Assembly: GCA_048499435.1 (NCBI GenBank)
Contig: JASNZW010000003.1
Span: 186,001-250,000, forward strand
DNA: 64,000 nt
Reading direction: 5' to 3'
Origin: DAOTWC01 sp048499435
GTDB lineage: Bacteria; Chloroflexota; Anaerolineae; Aggregatilineales; Phototrophicaceae
Positions 16,301 to 26,743 of the stretch are shown here, piece by piece; position 1 is the first letter of the stretch; every line of letters begins with the position of its first letter. Made by a program: the position numbers and the translations under genes. The notes under the pieces were generated by a model. That model ran no database searches. It had not been told where the DNA came from and saw nothing but the letters and a program-made list of their open reading frames with translations.

Positions 16301-18264
16301 TCATAGCCGGAAAAGCGCTCCGGCACGGTCTGGTTAATTGTATTCAGCACGGCGCTGGCGCTGCCCCCGCCCAGCTCAAGCAGGTCGCGGGCGGTGCGCA
16401 GCGGGCTGTTCGCGAACTGAGGCTGGCCCGCCAGTGTGTCCCACACAGCGGCCAGCGGCGGCGCGAGCTGCGGCAGCGCCAGCACTGTGTCAGAGAACAG
16501 GTTATAGACTTCGGCATTGAGCGCCGGCACAAAACCAGGGTCGTTGGCGGCCACAAACGCGACCGCATCGGCGGGCAGCGCGCGGATAAGGCCGGCGAGG
16601 TCGAAGTCCTGGGTTGGCAGCTCCACGCCAGCCGGCAGGTTTTCCGGGTCGTTAAGCAGCACCAGGAAATTGAGGAAATCGGCGGCGGCCAGCGTGTCAG
16701 CGCCGAGCTGCGCGGCCAGGTTCTCCGGCAGGGTGATGTTGATAAGGTCGTCAGCGGTGTTCAGCTCGACGCCAAACTGGCTGCCAACCAGGCTGAAGAA
16801 GAAGGGCAGCGGCGGCCCTTCCGGGACATCGCGCGGCGCGTCTGCGTCCTGGCTGGGGGCTTCGGTTTCGTTGGGGGCCGCGGCGGTCGGGCTGTCTTCA
16901 GCCGCGGCGGCGGCTGTTTCCTGGCTGGACGCAGGTGTGCCGAAAACGCTGAAGGTGACAAGCGGCAGGTCGTCGAAGCTGAACGAAATGATCTGCGGCG
17001 GCGGAATGCGCCAGGCCGCTGGCAGCGCCACCGGCTGCGGCGCGGCGGTCACGCCGGTAATGCTTTCGGCCATTGACGCGGCGGCCAGCGCGTCACGTGT
17101 AAAACCGTCTAGGCCGGCGATAAAGCCGTCGGGCAGCGCGGCGAACACGTCCTCTGACATGGCGGCGAGGTGTTCGGCGGTGAAATACTCGACCATTGAC
17201 GGGTCTATTTCCAGCATGCGCTGGATTGTCTCTGGCGTGAGATCGTTAGTCTGGCCCAGCGCGCCGGCGATGAAGCCTGCTTTGCGCAGGTTGTTAACGG
17301 CATCCGCTATCGAGCGGGCGGTTGACTGCATTTCGAGCAGGTCACTGGCGTCAGTGAAGTGATCCGTCTGCCAGCTCTCAGGCAGGGGCGGCGGCGCGGC
17401 GGGGATGGTGAAGGGGATGTTTGCGAACGCGGCGGGGGTGTTTTCGTCGCGCTGCGCGTCAAGCCCCGCGCGGGCGGCGATCACCTGCCAGACATCATCA
17501 GACACCTTCAGCAGCAGGCTTTGCGGCGTGGTGGCTTCGCCGGGCGCGGCCAGCGCCAGCGCGCTTTCGTCGCCGGGGAGAACCTGGCCGCCATCGACGC
17601 TGACTGTTCCCACCTGCGGGACAGTTTGCAGCAGCGGCACGATTTCCTTGTCAACAAGCTGGCGCAGCGCGCTTGTTTCCGCGCTGTCGCTTTCCTCCAG
17701 CGACGCCAGGTAGGACGCAGCGGCGATTACCGTTTCGTCGTTCAGCGATTCCCATACGGCGGGCGAAAGCTGGAACAGGAAGTTGGAGTCCTGTTCCGCC
17801 AGGTAGATAAGCACATCCGCCGTGAGATCGGCCAGCAGGCGGTCGGCGAATGCCTGGGCATCTTCGCCTGCGGCCGGCTGGATGCGGCGCTCTGGCAGCC
17901 AGACGGCGTCAATGGCCTGCTGGACGCGCCCAAGCAGGCGTGCCTGGTCACGGCCAAATTCGTTGCTGAGCTGGAGAACCGCCCCGAAAGCGCCAGTCGT
18001 TGTTGACTGAATGTCGGTCAGCTCGTCAATGGCGCTCAGCTTGTCTTCAAGCCGCAGCGTGATGATGTCGAGGACCTGCTGGCTGGTCATGCCGGAGACC
18101 TGGGCGAGGATCACGGTGCTGGGAAACTGGATCGGCGGGAGCAGTTCCTGTTTAAGCTGGGTCGCTGACATCACCCCAAGAAGGATAATGGCGATCGCCA
18201 GCGCCAGGGTAACAAAGCGAAAGCGCAGGGAAAGCGTGGTCAGGAAATTGAAAAACGCCCGCAT
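13342..18264 (-). CDS. Giant RND-superfamily transporter with repeat-rich periplasmic insertion
   Basis: 1640 residues; ordinary AcrB/HAE1 proteins have about 1030. Residues 1-130 match TM1 and the start of the porter domain (ELLPPIQFPSTVILAQVSGMT). Residues about 856-930 match the end of the first porter domain, GRVVDDSIVVLENI (1084-1097) carries the proton-relay Asp pair, and the C-terminal half is normal. Between residues about 235 and 855 lies an insertion built from alternating degenerate repeats, with one more repeat at 147-186. A second insertion of about 70 residues (about 945-1014) adds two hydrophobic segments after TM2. No adaptor or outer-membrane channel gene is adjacent. The substrate is unknown; lipid or cell-wall precursor export by a stand-alone protein is one option. 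Confidence 0.9.
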   Translation of the reverse strand: MRAFFNFLTTLSLRFRFVTLALAIAIILLGVMSATQLKQELLPPIQFPSTVILAQVSGMTSQQVLDIITLRLEDKLSAIDELTDIQSTTTGAFGAVLQLSNEFGRDQARLLGRVQQAIDAVWLPERRIQPAAGEDAQAFADRLLADLTADVLIYLAEQDSNFLFQLSPAVWESLNDETVIAAASYLASLEESDSAETSALRQLVDKEIVPLLQTVPQVGTVSVDGGQVLPGDESALALAAPGEATTPQSLLLKVSDDVWQVIAARAGLDAQRDENTPAAFANIPFTIPAAPPPLPESWQTDHFTDASDLLEMQSTARSIADAVNNLRKAGFIAGALGQTNDLTPETIQRMLEIDPSMVEYFTAEHLAAMSEDVFAALPDGFIAGLDGFTRDALAAASMAESITGVTAAPQPVALPAAWRIPPPQIISFSFDDLPLVTFSVFGTPASSQETAAAAAEDSPTAAAPNETEAPSQDADAPRDVPEGPPLPFFFSLVGSQFGVELNTADDLINITLPENLAAQLGADTLAAADFLNFLVLLNDPENLPAGVELPTQDFDLAGLIRALPADAVAFVAANDPGFVPALNAEVYNLFSDTVLALPQLAPPLAAVWDTLAGQPQFANSPLRTARDLLELGGGSASAVLNTINQTVPERFSGYEVRLLDSLTPGVVRYFVLNEPDFFAKTDADTLRKLSPAVLALIPDDVLAQLDAPLAAELRAIASGEQPSAATALADRYTTELPPGDPAAPALNSQWSLLEPFYNIELNTADDFFRFPADFPFANAAGLMNSIFSSAQGAAFAPNLFGNLTVEAVSYMLQRDPQVFDDLTSDALRLFTPETFALLPAALQERTLSSAEPFTPTTQITRTDRAASLLLTVYKASDANTVETFHIVNGMMQEIDAANPAIEIKIAVETASFVEDSINGVAREGMLGGIFAILVILVFLSDGVWQRNRRRLAGTLITLVFAAALALALFSGLEAAGGSFERAFQQIDAVVRILLIIGIAIGLAVRFWPGSLPDPSWRSTLVVAVSIPLSLLAALAIMNWIPPFANELLAPLAETSALFAFIRRLFPASVTLNIMTLSGLTVAIGRVVDDSIVVLENIFRELQAGGDKRTAILTGTRDVSIAIFSATLVTVVVFLPLGLSGGLISEFFLPFGLAVTYALMASFIVAITVVPALAYIFIRREDIVGDDAGPIASSIARYYLPVLRWSLSTPRTRIIVIGIAVLSMVISGALFASRPFAFLPEFGEPEIAVNVNMPLGTSIIETDALVRQMEDHIAEAIPADELGTIRTTVGGGGFSLDTLLGTNSVNQNQAQISVLLNNPDQLDRHKLELRGKAEEIFGPDNVTVSAASLAEAGGFGGFGLVVSGPQDVLAELDPLIITTLNDVPGLANATSTLSQIAAQGGGDGPATYLRINRESAVSYNAELETEDTLGVTQRAIDAVLALDLPDTVTVSQGAESALQFEGFVGVIGAMGIAMVFVIIILIFTFASPIHWITIIFSVIVAPVGAAIALTITNEVLGVSALIGLLMLIGLVVTNAVVLIDRVQSSRRERSMSVDAALLDAGDRRLRPILMTTLATIIALIPLAVGLSDGALIAAQLGIVVIGGITSSMILTLIVVPVIYRVLDPLNRRITGIFRRGPAPEV
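15739..17826 (-). repeat. Five 40-residue repeats encoded within the RND gene
   Basis: Degenerate repeats at protein residues 147-186, 342-381, 563-602, 662-701 and 803-842 (bases 17826-17707, 17241-17122, 16578-16459, 16281-16162, 15858-15739). Consensus: LTxxxVxxMLxxDPxF, a helical linker, then LSxExLxxLSxETxALLP. Four are preceded by a second motif with a TAxDLL or NTADDL core (near residues 305, 502, 623 and 762). The repeats are recognisable only at protein level, indicating old duplications. Confidence 0.7.
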
Positions 18265-18391
18265 GCTCAGTTCCTCGCGGATAGGCCTGTACAGGGTAGC
18301 AGCCGGGCAAACGCAATCAGCTTGTGCGCCGGCCAGAGGTAAACGGCTTGCTGGAATGAGTGCCGCTCGCCGGGAAAGCCGCCAGCCTAGT

Positions 18392-18421
18392 ATTCTATTT
18401 CACAATCAAGACCAGTGTCCA
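18392..18421 (-). promoter_or_regulatory. Putative sigma70-type promoter of the RND gene
   Basis: On the minus strand TGGACA (18421-18416), an 18-base spacer, then TAGAAT (18397-18392); each hexamer matches five of six consensus bases. It predicts a 5' leader of about 120 bases. Confidence 0.5.
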
Positions 18422-18574
18422 GTCTCATCTCAGGCCAATGCCTTAAATGGCTGGCAATTCAACCCGCTGACCGGCCAGAGCAGACTCTCGCTCGGAGGTG
18501 TTATCTCGTAAGACGCCCTACAGCCGTCTGCCGAGGCGTTTGCCCGCAGTCGTGCAAGCGTAGGTTAGGCGCCG

Positions 18575-18603
18575 TTGACAGGCGAAACCGTTACGCTTAG
18601 GGT
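18575..18603 (+). promoter_or_regulatory. Candidate promoter for the membrane protein/ABC operon
   Basis: A perfect TTGACA -35 (18575-18580) followed after 17 bases by a poor -10, TAGGGT. An alternative -10 TATAGT lies at 18633-18638 without a matching -35. Confidence 0.3.
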
Positions 18604-18660
18604 TTCGTATAGGACAAAGGTCTTATTCGGGCTATAGTTTGAAGGTGAGTGAACCGCAGC

Positions 18661-19671
18661 ATGGCGAGCGCAAACATCCTGATGGACGACAAACGCACAC
18701 GATCGCGGCGACAGTATCCACCCGCCCAGCCTGGGTATCCGCGCGGGCTGTGGGGGCAGATCACGTCTCTCTTGTTCCAGCCGGGGTTCTTCTTCCGCGC
18801 GCTGGGGGCCAGCGGCGGGGATCGCCAGTGGCTGTGGGCTGCTGCGCTGATTCTGGCGTTGATCGGCTTAAGCGCTGTCCGCGTGAGCAGCGGCGCTGTG
18901 CCCGTGCCGACTGTTCCAGTCACGGATTCTGGCCCGATGATGGGCGATCCCGCGCTCGGCTTCAGTGACCTGGGCGGCCCCCCACCGGATATACAGCCTG
19001 GCGGCGCGGAGGGCGCGGGCGGCGGCGACGCGGCGGCCCAGGTGACGGCCACCTGGACCACTGCGCTGGTTGCCGCCAGCGGCGTTGTGCTGGGCTGGCT
19101 CATCCTGGGGGCGCTGCTGAGCGAGGTGACGCTGCTGCGCGGCTATGCGCCTCGCCTGGGCCTTAACCTGCGGGTGGCCGTGTGGGCCAGCCTGCCGCTG
19201 GGGCTGATGGCCGCCCTGCAGCTGCTGTACCACGCTGCCGGGGGGGCAGGCGGCAGCGCCGGCCTGTCCGGCATGGTCGCTGACCTGCCCGGCTATTCTG
19301 ATCTGCCGCCGTTTTCGCAGGCGCTGCTGCTGTCGCTGGCAGGCCAGCTTACGTTGTTTGGGCTGTGGAGCCTGCTGCTGATCTACAAAGGCGCGCGCCA
19401 CACGCTGAACGGCTCGTGGTGGTCGTCGGCGCTGGTTGTGGCGGCCTGGGCGCTGCTGCTGGTCGTCCTCCCGGTTATGACCGGCGCGGTCAGCGCGCCA
19501 GCCCCGGACCTCGCCGCGCCCTATGCGCTGTCACCGGAAGGCCCGCCTGCTGATGGCGGCGCGCCTGAGGGAATAATGCCTGCTGACAGCACAACGCCGC
19601 TGGCCGAAGACATGCAGGCTGAAGCGCCGGCGCAGGAGCTCGCCGTTCCTGACGCTGAAGGGAACCCGTGA
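18661..19671 (+). CDS. Multi-pass membrane protein, Yip1-like
   Basis: 336 residues from the ATG at 18661; a GTG at 18649 is possible but sits too close to the AAGGTG ribosome site. A cytoplasmic basic N-terminus leads to GLWGQITSLLFQPGFFFRAL, the entry motif seen in Yip1-domain proteins, then about five hydrophobic segments, a Gly/Pro-rich loop near 85-120 and an acidic Pro/Ala tail (last 60 residues). It is followed one base later by an ABC ATPase, so it is likely part of the same transcription unit, but a mechanistic link is not shown. Confidence 0.7.
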   Translation: MASANILMDDKRTRSRRQYPPAQPGYPRGLWGQITSLLFQPGFFFRALGASGGDRQWLWAAALILALIGLSAVRVSSGAVPVPTVPVTDSGPMMGDPALGFSDLGGPPPDIQPGGAEGAGGGDAAAQVTATWTTALVAASGVVLGWLILGALLSEVTLLRGYAPRLGLNLRVAVWASLPLGLMAALQLLYHAAGGAGGSAGLSGMVADLPGYSDLPPFSQALLLSLAGQLTLFGLWSLLLIYKGARHTLNGSWWSSALVVAAWALLLVVLPVMTGAVSAPAPDLAAPYALSPEGPPADGGAPEGIMPADSTTPLAEDMQAEAPAQELAVPDAEGNP

Positions 19672-19672
19672 T

Positions 19673-20422
19673 ATGGGCCGGCCTTCACGCGCGGCTCATG
19701 AGCGAGCTGACCACGATGTGATCGCGGCGCGCGGGCTGCACAAGGTGTTCGACCTGGGCGGACAGACGGTGCGCGCGCTCGATAGTGTGAGTGTGCGCAT
19801 TCCTGTCGGGCAGTTCGTGGCCATTATGGGGCCAAGCGGCTCTGGCAAGAGCACGCTCTTGTACGTGCTGGGCGGGCTGGACCGCCCTAACGCCGGCGAA
19901 ATCCTGGTGGATGGCGCGCGGCTGGACCGGATGGCAGGTGAAGAACTGGCGCACCTGCGGCGTGAGAAGATCGGGTTTGTGTTCCAGGCTTTTCACCTGG
20001 TGCCGACGATGACCGCGCTGGAGAATGTGGCGCTGCCCGGTGTTTTCGCCAACCTGCCGCGTGGGGCGCGCGAAGCCCGCGCGCAGCGCCTGCTCGGCGC
20101 GCTGGGCATGGACAGCCGCCTGGACCACAAGCCGGCGCAGCTTTCCGGCGGGCAGCAGCAGCGGGTAGCTATCGCGCGGGCGCTGTTTAATGACCCGCCA
20201 ATTATCATGGCGGATGAGCCAACCGGCGCGCTGGACAGCCGAACCGGGCAGGTTGTGATGAAGATGCTGCGCTGGTTGTGCAGCAAACAGGGGAAGACCG
20301 TCATCGTGGTGACCCACGATTCAGGCGTGGCCGGCTATGCCGACCGCCTGATACAGCTCAGGGACGGGCAGATTACCGGCGATTACCTGGCCGGGGCAAG
20401 GACGCAGGAAGATGTTGCTTGA
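19673..20422 (+). CDS. MacB/LolD-type ABC transporter ATP-binding protein
   Basis: 249 residues. Walker A GPSGSGKST near residue 52, Q-loop FQAFHLVPTMTALENV, signature LSGGQQQRVAIARAL, Walker B PPIIMADEPTGALD and H-loop VVTHD are all intact. The sequence belongs to the family that pairs with FtsX/MacB-fold permeases in mechanotransmission or lipoprotein and peptide export. The gene overlaps the following CARDB-type gene by 11 bases and its permease partner is encoded after that. Confidence 0.93.
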   Translation: MGRPSRAAHERADHDVIAARGLHKVFDLGGQTVRALDSVSVRIPVGQFVAIMGPSGSGKSTLLYVLGGLDRPNAGEILVDGARLDRMAGEELAHLRREKIGFVFQAFHLVPTMTALENVALPGVFANLPRGAREARAQRLLGALGMDSRLDHKPAQLSGGQQQRVAIARALFNDPPIIMADEPTGALDSRTGQVVMKMLRWLCSKQGKTVIVVTHDSGVAGYADRLIQLRDGQITGDYLAGARTQEDVA

Positions 20423-22526
20423 GACCGCGCGCCTGCGGACGCGCGCACTATACGTATTTCTCGCGCTGGTGATCGCGCTTGGCGCTGGCCTGGCGCAGCT
20501 CACAGCCGCCCAGGACGGCGGCGATGCCGGCGCTCCGCCGCCGGAAGGCACTGCTGACCCGGCGCAGCCGCCAGAGGAAGAAACGCCCACGCCGGTGTTT
20601 GTCAGCGTTACCGGCTCAGAGCCGGTGCAGGTCCTGAGCGGCAGCGAGTTCACGCTGTCGGTCTTTGGGGCCAACTTCACACCGAACACGCTGGTGCGGC
20701 TGGTAGGGTTTGGCCTGCTTGAGACCAGCCTGGTCAATGAAGGCGCGCTGCGGGCCAGGGTCCCGGCCAGCGTGCCGCCCGGCCAGTACGTTGTCGAGGT
20801 GATTGACCCTGGGCGCGGCAGCGCGCTGTCGCCGGCTGGGTTGGTGCTGGCCGCGCCGCAGCAGCCGGTGCCAACTAACCCGCCGCTGCCGACACCGCAG
20901 GCGCCGACGCCGCTGCCGGGCCGGCCGTCGCTGGTCGTGCGGCATTACTCAGCCAACCCGGCGGCAGTCGCGCCTGCCGGGACGGTTGCGCTGACGATGG
21001 AGGTTGTCAATCAGGGAAACCGCGCCGCCCAGGGCGTTTCAGTCGCCATCGATTCTGGCGGCAAATTCGTCCCGGCCAACGGCCAGGCGAGCGCCACTCT
21101 GCCGGATATTGGCCCTGGCGGCGCATATACGTTTACGCTGGCTGCGGTGGCCGCTATGGACACTGTTACCGGCCCAACAAGCATACCGCTCACGCTTGCT
21201 TACCATGATTTCGAGGGCCAGGTCTACACGGACAAGGCCGCGCTGACGGTGAACGTGCAGCGGGTAGACGAGGCCTCACAGCTTACCCTGGCGCGCTATA
21301 TGGTGAATCCGGCGCCGGCTTCTCCCGGCGAGCGGGTAACTGTCACTGTGCTGGTGACCAACACCGGCAACGAAACCGCGCAGCAGGTGCTGCTGCGCGT
21401 AGCGACGACCAGCAGCGAAGGGGTGCTGCTGGCTGGCCCGCAGGGCGACAGTTTTCCGTTGGGGGACCTGGCGCCTGGCCAGAGCGCCGGCCTGGACCTG
21501 CCGCTTGTGGTCAGCGCTGCCGCGAAAGCCGGGCCGCAGGCGCAGCCCGTGACGATCACGTACCTCCAGGACGGAGAGACCAAACAGCTCACCGGAAGCA
21601 TGACGGTAGAGGTGGCGCGGACGGGGTCCGCCGCGCCTCTGCTGCTGCTGGCTTCGTATGACATCGGCGCGGACACGCTTCAGCCGGGCGACCGCTTCAC
21701 GCTGGCGATGGTGCTGCGCAATGTGGGCGCGGCGGACGCCTCGGATGTGCTGGTCACCTTCGGCACAGTCGAATCTTCGGGCGGGCCGCCGAGCGGCGGC
21801 AGCGATAACGGCGGCAGCTCCAGTGCTGAGGGCGGCAGCTCTGGCAGCAGCAGCACCAGCACTACGCCCAGCATAACCTTCGCGCCTCTGGGCGCGGGCG
21901 GGACGCTCTTTCTGGGCACGCTTTCTGGCGGGGGCGAGAGCGTCACGGTTGAGCAGGAGTTCATTGTCAACGGGACAGTGGCCAGCGGCATCTATAACCT
22001 GCCAGTGACTCTGCGCTACACCAAGCCTGATGGCTCCAGCGGCCAGGACAGCGTGCAGGTGAGCGTGGTGGTGGTCGCGCCGCCGCGCCTGCAAATCGCG
22101 CTGCAGGGGGCTGTCCCGGAGAGCGTGAACATGGGCGAGCCGCTCGCGCTTTCGTGGCAGGTGCGCAACCTGGGGAGCAAGAGCGTCAACCTGACTTTCG
22201 CGCGGGTGACGACCAGCAGCGGCGAAGTCGTTGACGGGGCGGAAACGTTCGCCGGCACGCTGCGCGCCGACGAAGACCTGGTGCTCAACGCAGCGGTTGT
22301 GCCAGCGGAGGAAGGGGAGCTGACGCTGACGCTCGCGCTCTCGTATCTGGATGATCTCAACCGTGAGCAAACGATTGTCGAGACGTTCGAGAGCACGGTT
22401 GTCAGCCCGCCGCCGCCGGAGGATGCTGGCCCGCCGGAGGATTTCACGCCGACGCCGGTCGCTGAGACGCGCGACGACGGCTGGCTGGGCAGGCTGCTGT
22501 TGGGGCTGCTGGGCCTGGGGAGCTAA
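20412..22526 (+). CDS. Secreted IPT/TIG and CARDB-repeat protein of a MacB-like system
   Basis: 704 residues. A signal or anchor helix (residues about 11-33, TRALYVFLALVIALGAGLAQL) is followed by a Pro/Thr-rich spacer, a TIG-like domain (about 46-140, VTGSEPVQVLSGSEFTLSVFGANFTPNT), then four NEW3/CARDB-like beta repeats starting near residues 173, 295, 410 and 565, each with a VxNxGN or VRNxG core. A Gly/Ser linker (about 455-482) interrupts the third. The C-terminal WLGRLLLGLLGLGS is a short hydrophobic tail. CARDB-type domains are adhesion/assembly modules of prokaryotic exoproteins. Lying between an ABC ATPase and its permease, the protein probably works outside the cell with that transporter, as adaptor or sensor. 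Confidence 0.82.
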   Translation: MLLETARLRTRALYVFLALVIALGAGLAQLTAAQDGGDAGAPPPEGTADPAQPPEEETPTPVFVSVTGSEPVQVLSGSEFTLSVFGANFTPNTLVRLVGFGLLETSLVNEGALRARVPASVPPGQYVVEVIDPGRGSALSPAGLVLAAPQQPVPTNPPLPTPQAPTPLPGRPSLVVRHYSANPAAVAPAGTVALTMEVVNQGNRAAQGVSVAIDSGGKFVPANGQASATLPDIGPGGAYTFTLAAVAAMDTVTGPTSIPLTLAYHDFEGQVYTDKAALTVNVQRVDEASQLTLARYMVNPAPASPGERVTVTVLVTNTGNETAQQVLLRVATTSSEGVLLAGPQGDSFPLGDLAPGQSAGLDLPLVVSAAAKAGPQAQPVTITYLQDGETKQLTGSMTVEVARTGSAAPLLLLASYDIGADTLQPGDRFTLAMVLRNVGAADASDVLVTFGTVESSGGPPSGGSDNGGSSSAEGGSSGSSSTSTTPSITFAPLGAGGTLFLGTLSGGGESVTVEQEFIVNGTVASGIYNLPVTLRYTKPDGSSGQDSVQVSVVVVAPPRLQIALQGAVPESVNMGEPLALSWQVRNLGSKSVNLTFARVTTSSGEVVDGAETFAGTLRADEDLVLNAAVVPAEEGELTLTLALSYLDDLNREQTIVETFESTVVSPPPPEDAGPPEDFTPTPVAETRDDGWLGRLLLGLLGLGS

Positions 22527-22528
22527 GC

Positions 22529-23821
22529 ATGTTCTACGAACTGGCCCGGCTGGCGATCGGCAACCTGATGCGCGCCAGGGCGCGCCTGGTGATGACCGCC
22601 GGCGGCGTGCTGGTGGGCACTGCGGCGGTTATCCTGCTGGTCGCCTTAACGATCGGGCTGCAGCACGCCGCGGAGGCGGGCATCGGCAGCAGCGCCTCGC
22701 TCACTGAGCTGGAGGTTTTCCCGACGTGGGGCAGCGGGCCGAGCGGCGATGAAAATCTGCCCCAGCTTACGGTGGACGCGGTGCGCGCATTCTGGCAGAT
22801 ACCGGGCGTGGCCGTTGTCGTTCCGATAGTGAACTTCTACTATGGCGGTGAGCTGCTGGCGGACAAATACAGCGGCTATGGGCAGATCATGGGCATTGAT
22901 CCTGGTTTGCTGCCGTATCTGGGGTTGAACGCCGCGCAGGGGGCGATCAGCCTTAACCGCGGCGAGGTGGTTGTCGGCGCGATGGTGGGGCAGAACTTCC
23001 ACGACCCGAACGACACAGAGTGGCGCCCTATCGAGGTGGACGTGTTTAACACACCGCTGCGGATGCGGGGCTTCTCGCAGATGGGCGAGGAGCGCAAATT
23101 CAACCTGAAGGTGAGCGCGGTGCTTCAGCCGGCCAACTGGCGCTTTGACTACAGCATTATCATGCCCATCGAGGAGGTGCTTCGCCTGAATGAATGGGCG
23201 AGCGGCGAGAAGCTCAACCTGAAAACGTTCAAATTCGACCAGGTTGTTGTGCGGGCCACCAGCCGCGAAACAGTGAACGCTGTGTCGCGCGCGATCCAGG
23301 ACATGGGCTATGGCGTAGGGGGCGATGCAACTTTCCTGGATCAGCTCAACAGCTTTTTTGGCACGATGCGGGTGATGCTGGGCGCTGTCGGCGGGGTGGC
23401 GCTGCTGGTAGCGGCGTTTGGCGTGGCCAACACCATGACCATGTCTATTCTGGAGCGCACCAGCGAGATCGGGCTGATGAAAGCGGTCGGCGCGACTGAC
23501 CGGAATGTGCTGACGATCTTCCTGATCGAAGCCGGCCTGGTGGGGTTGGGGGGCGGCGCTGCCGGGGTGGCGCTGTCGCTGTTCGTGCGGGACCTGGTGA
23601 ACCGCGCTGTACAGAACGCGCCTACGGGGGACGGCGGCGGGATCATGTTTCTGCCGCTGGACCCCAGCCAGCTTCAGGCGGGCGGCGGGTTGCTCATTGT
23701 CCCGCCGGAGCTGATCGCGTTTGCGCTGCTGCTGGCGACGGTGGTCGGGTTGGGCGCAGGGCTGTTTCCGTCGCTGCGGGCGGCGCGTCTGCAGCCGGTT
23801 ATCGCGCTCAAGACTGAGTGA
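22529..23821 (+). CDS. MacB/FtsX-family ABC transporter permease
   Basis: 430 residues. TM1 at about 20-42 (LVMTAGGVLVGTAAVILLVALTIGL), a large extracytoplasmic MacB-PCD-like domain (about 43-280), then three C-terminal TMs including VAAFGVANTMTMSILERTSEIGLMKAVGATDRNVLTIFLIEAGLVGLGGG, the hallmark of the FtsX domain. It starts 2 bases after the CARDB gene and completes the ATPase-exoprotein-permease set. Substrates of such systems vary (peptides, lipoproteins, mechanical signalling) and cannot be read here. Confidence 0.92.
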   Translation: MFYELARLAIGNLMRARARLVMTAGGVLVGTAAVILLVALTIGLQHAAEAGIGSSASLTELEVFPTWGSGPSGDENLPQLTVDAVRAFWQIPGVAVVVPIVNFYYGGELLADKYSGYGQIMGIDPGLLPYLGLNAAQGAISLNRGEVVVGAMVGQNFHDPNDTEWRPIEVDVFNTPLRMRGFSQMGEERKFNLKVSAVLQPANWRFDYSIIMPIEEVLRLNEWASGEKLNLKTFKFDQVVVRATSRETVNAVSRAIQDMGYGVGGDATFLDQLNSFFGTMRVMLGAVGGVALLVAAFGVANTMTMSILERTSEIGLMKAVGATDRNVLTIFLIEAGLVGLGGGAAGVALSLFVRDLVNRAVQNAPTGDGGGIMFLPLDPSQLQAGGGLLIVPPELIAFALLLATVVGLGAGLFPSLRAARLQPVIALKTE

Positions 23822-23830
23822 GGCTGTGCC

Positions 23831-23870
23831 GCCGGGGGCGGGCTGCTTTGCCCGGCCCCCGGCCTGTTTT
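23831..23870. terminator. Terminator between convergent ABC and molybdenum hydroxylase operons
   Basis: GCCGGGGG-CGGGC pairs with GCCCG-G-CCCCCGGC (one bulge) and is followed on the plus strand by CTGTTTTAG. Located 10 bases after the permease stop. Confidence 0.7.
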
Positions 23871-23875
23871 AGTGT

Positions 23876-26710
<2,835 letters not shown>

Positions 26711-26743
26711 TGATATGCCTTTCCCATGCTCTGCCTGTGAACG

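Larger units (their letters stand above)
18265..18660. other. Divergent intergenic region, about 400 bases
   Basis: Contains the putative RND promoter (minus, 18392-18421) and a candidate promoter for the membrane-protein/ABC operon (plus, 18575-18603). Between them, 18491-18535 can form a nested stem (CTCGG with CCGAG, enclosing AGACG with CGTCT). No tRNA-like or protein-coding signal was seen. Confidence 0.6.

Noticed and set aside
18491..18535. Structured RNA or tRNA-like gene between the RND gene and the ABC operon
   Set aside because: The nested stem is short and lacks tRNA landmarks; I keep it only as a remark on the intergenic region.
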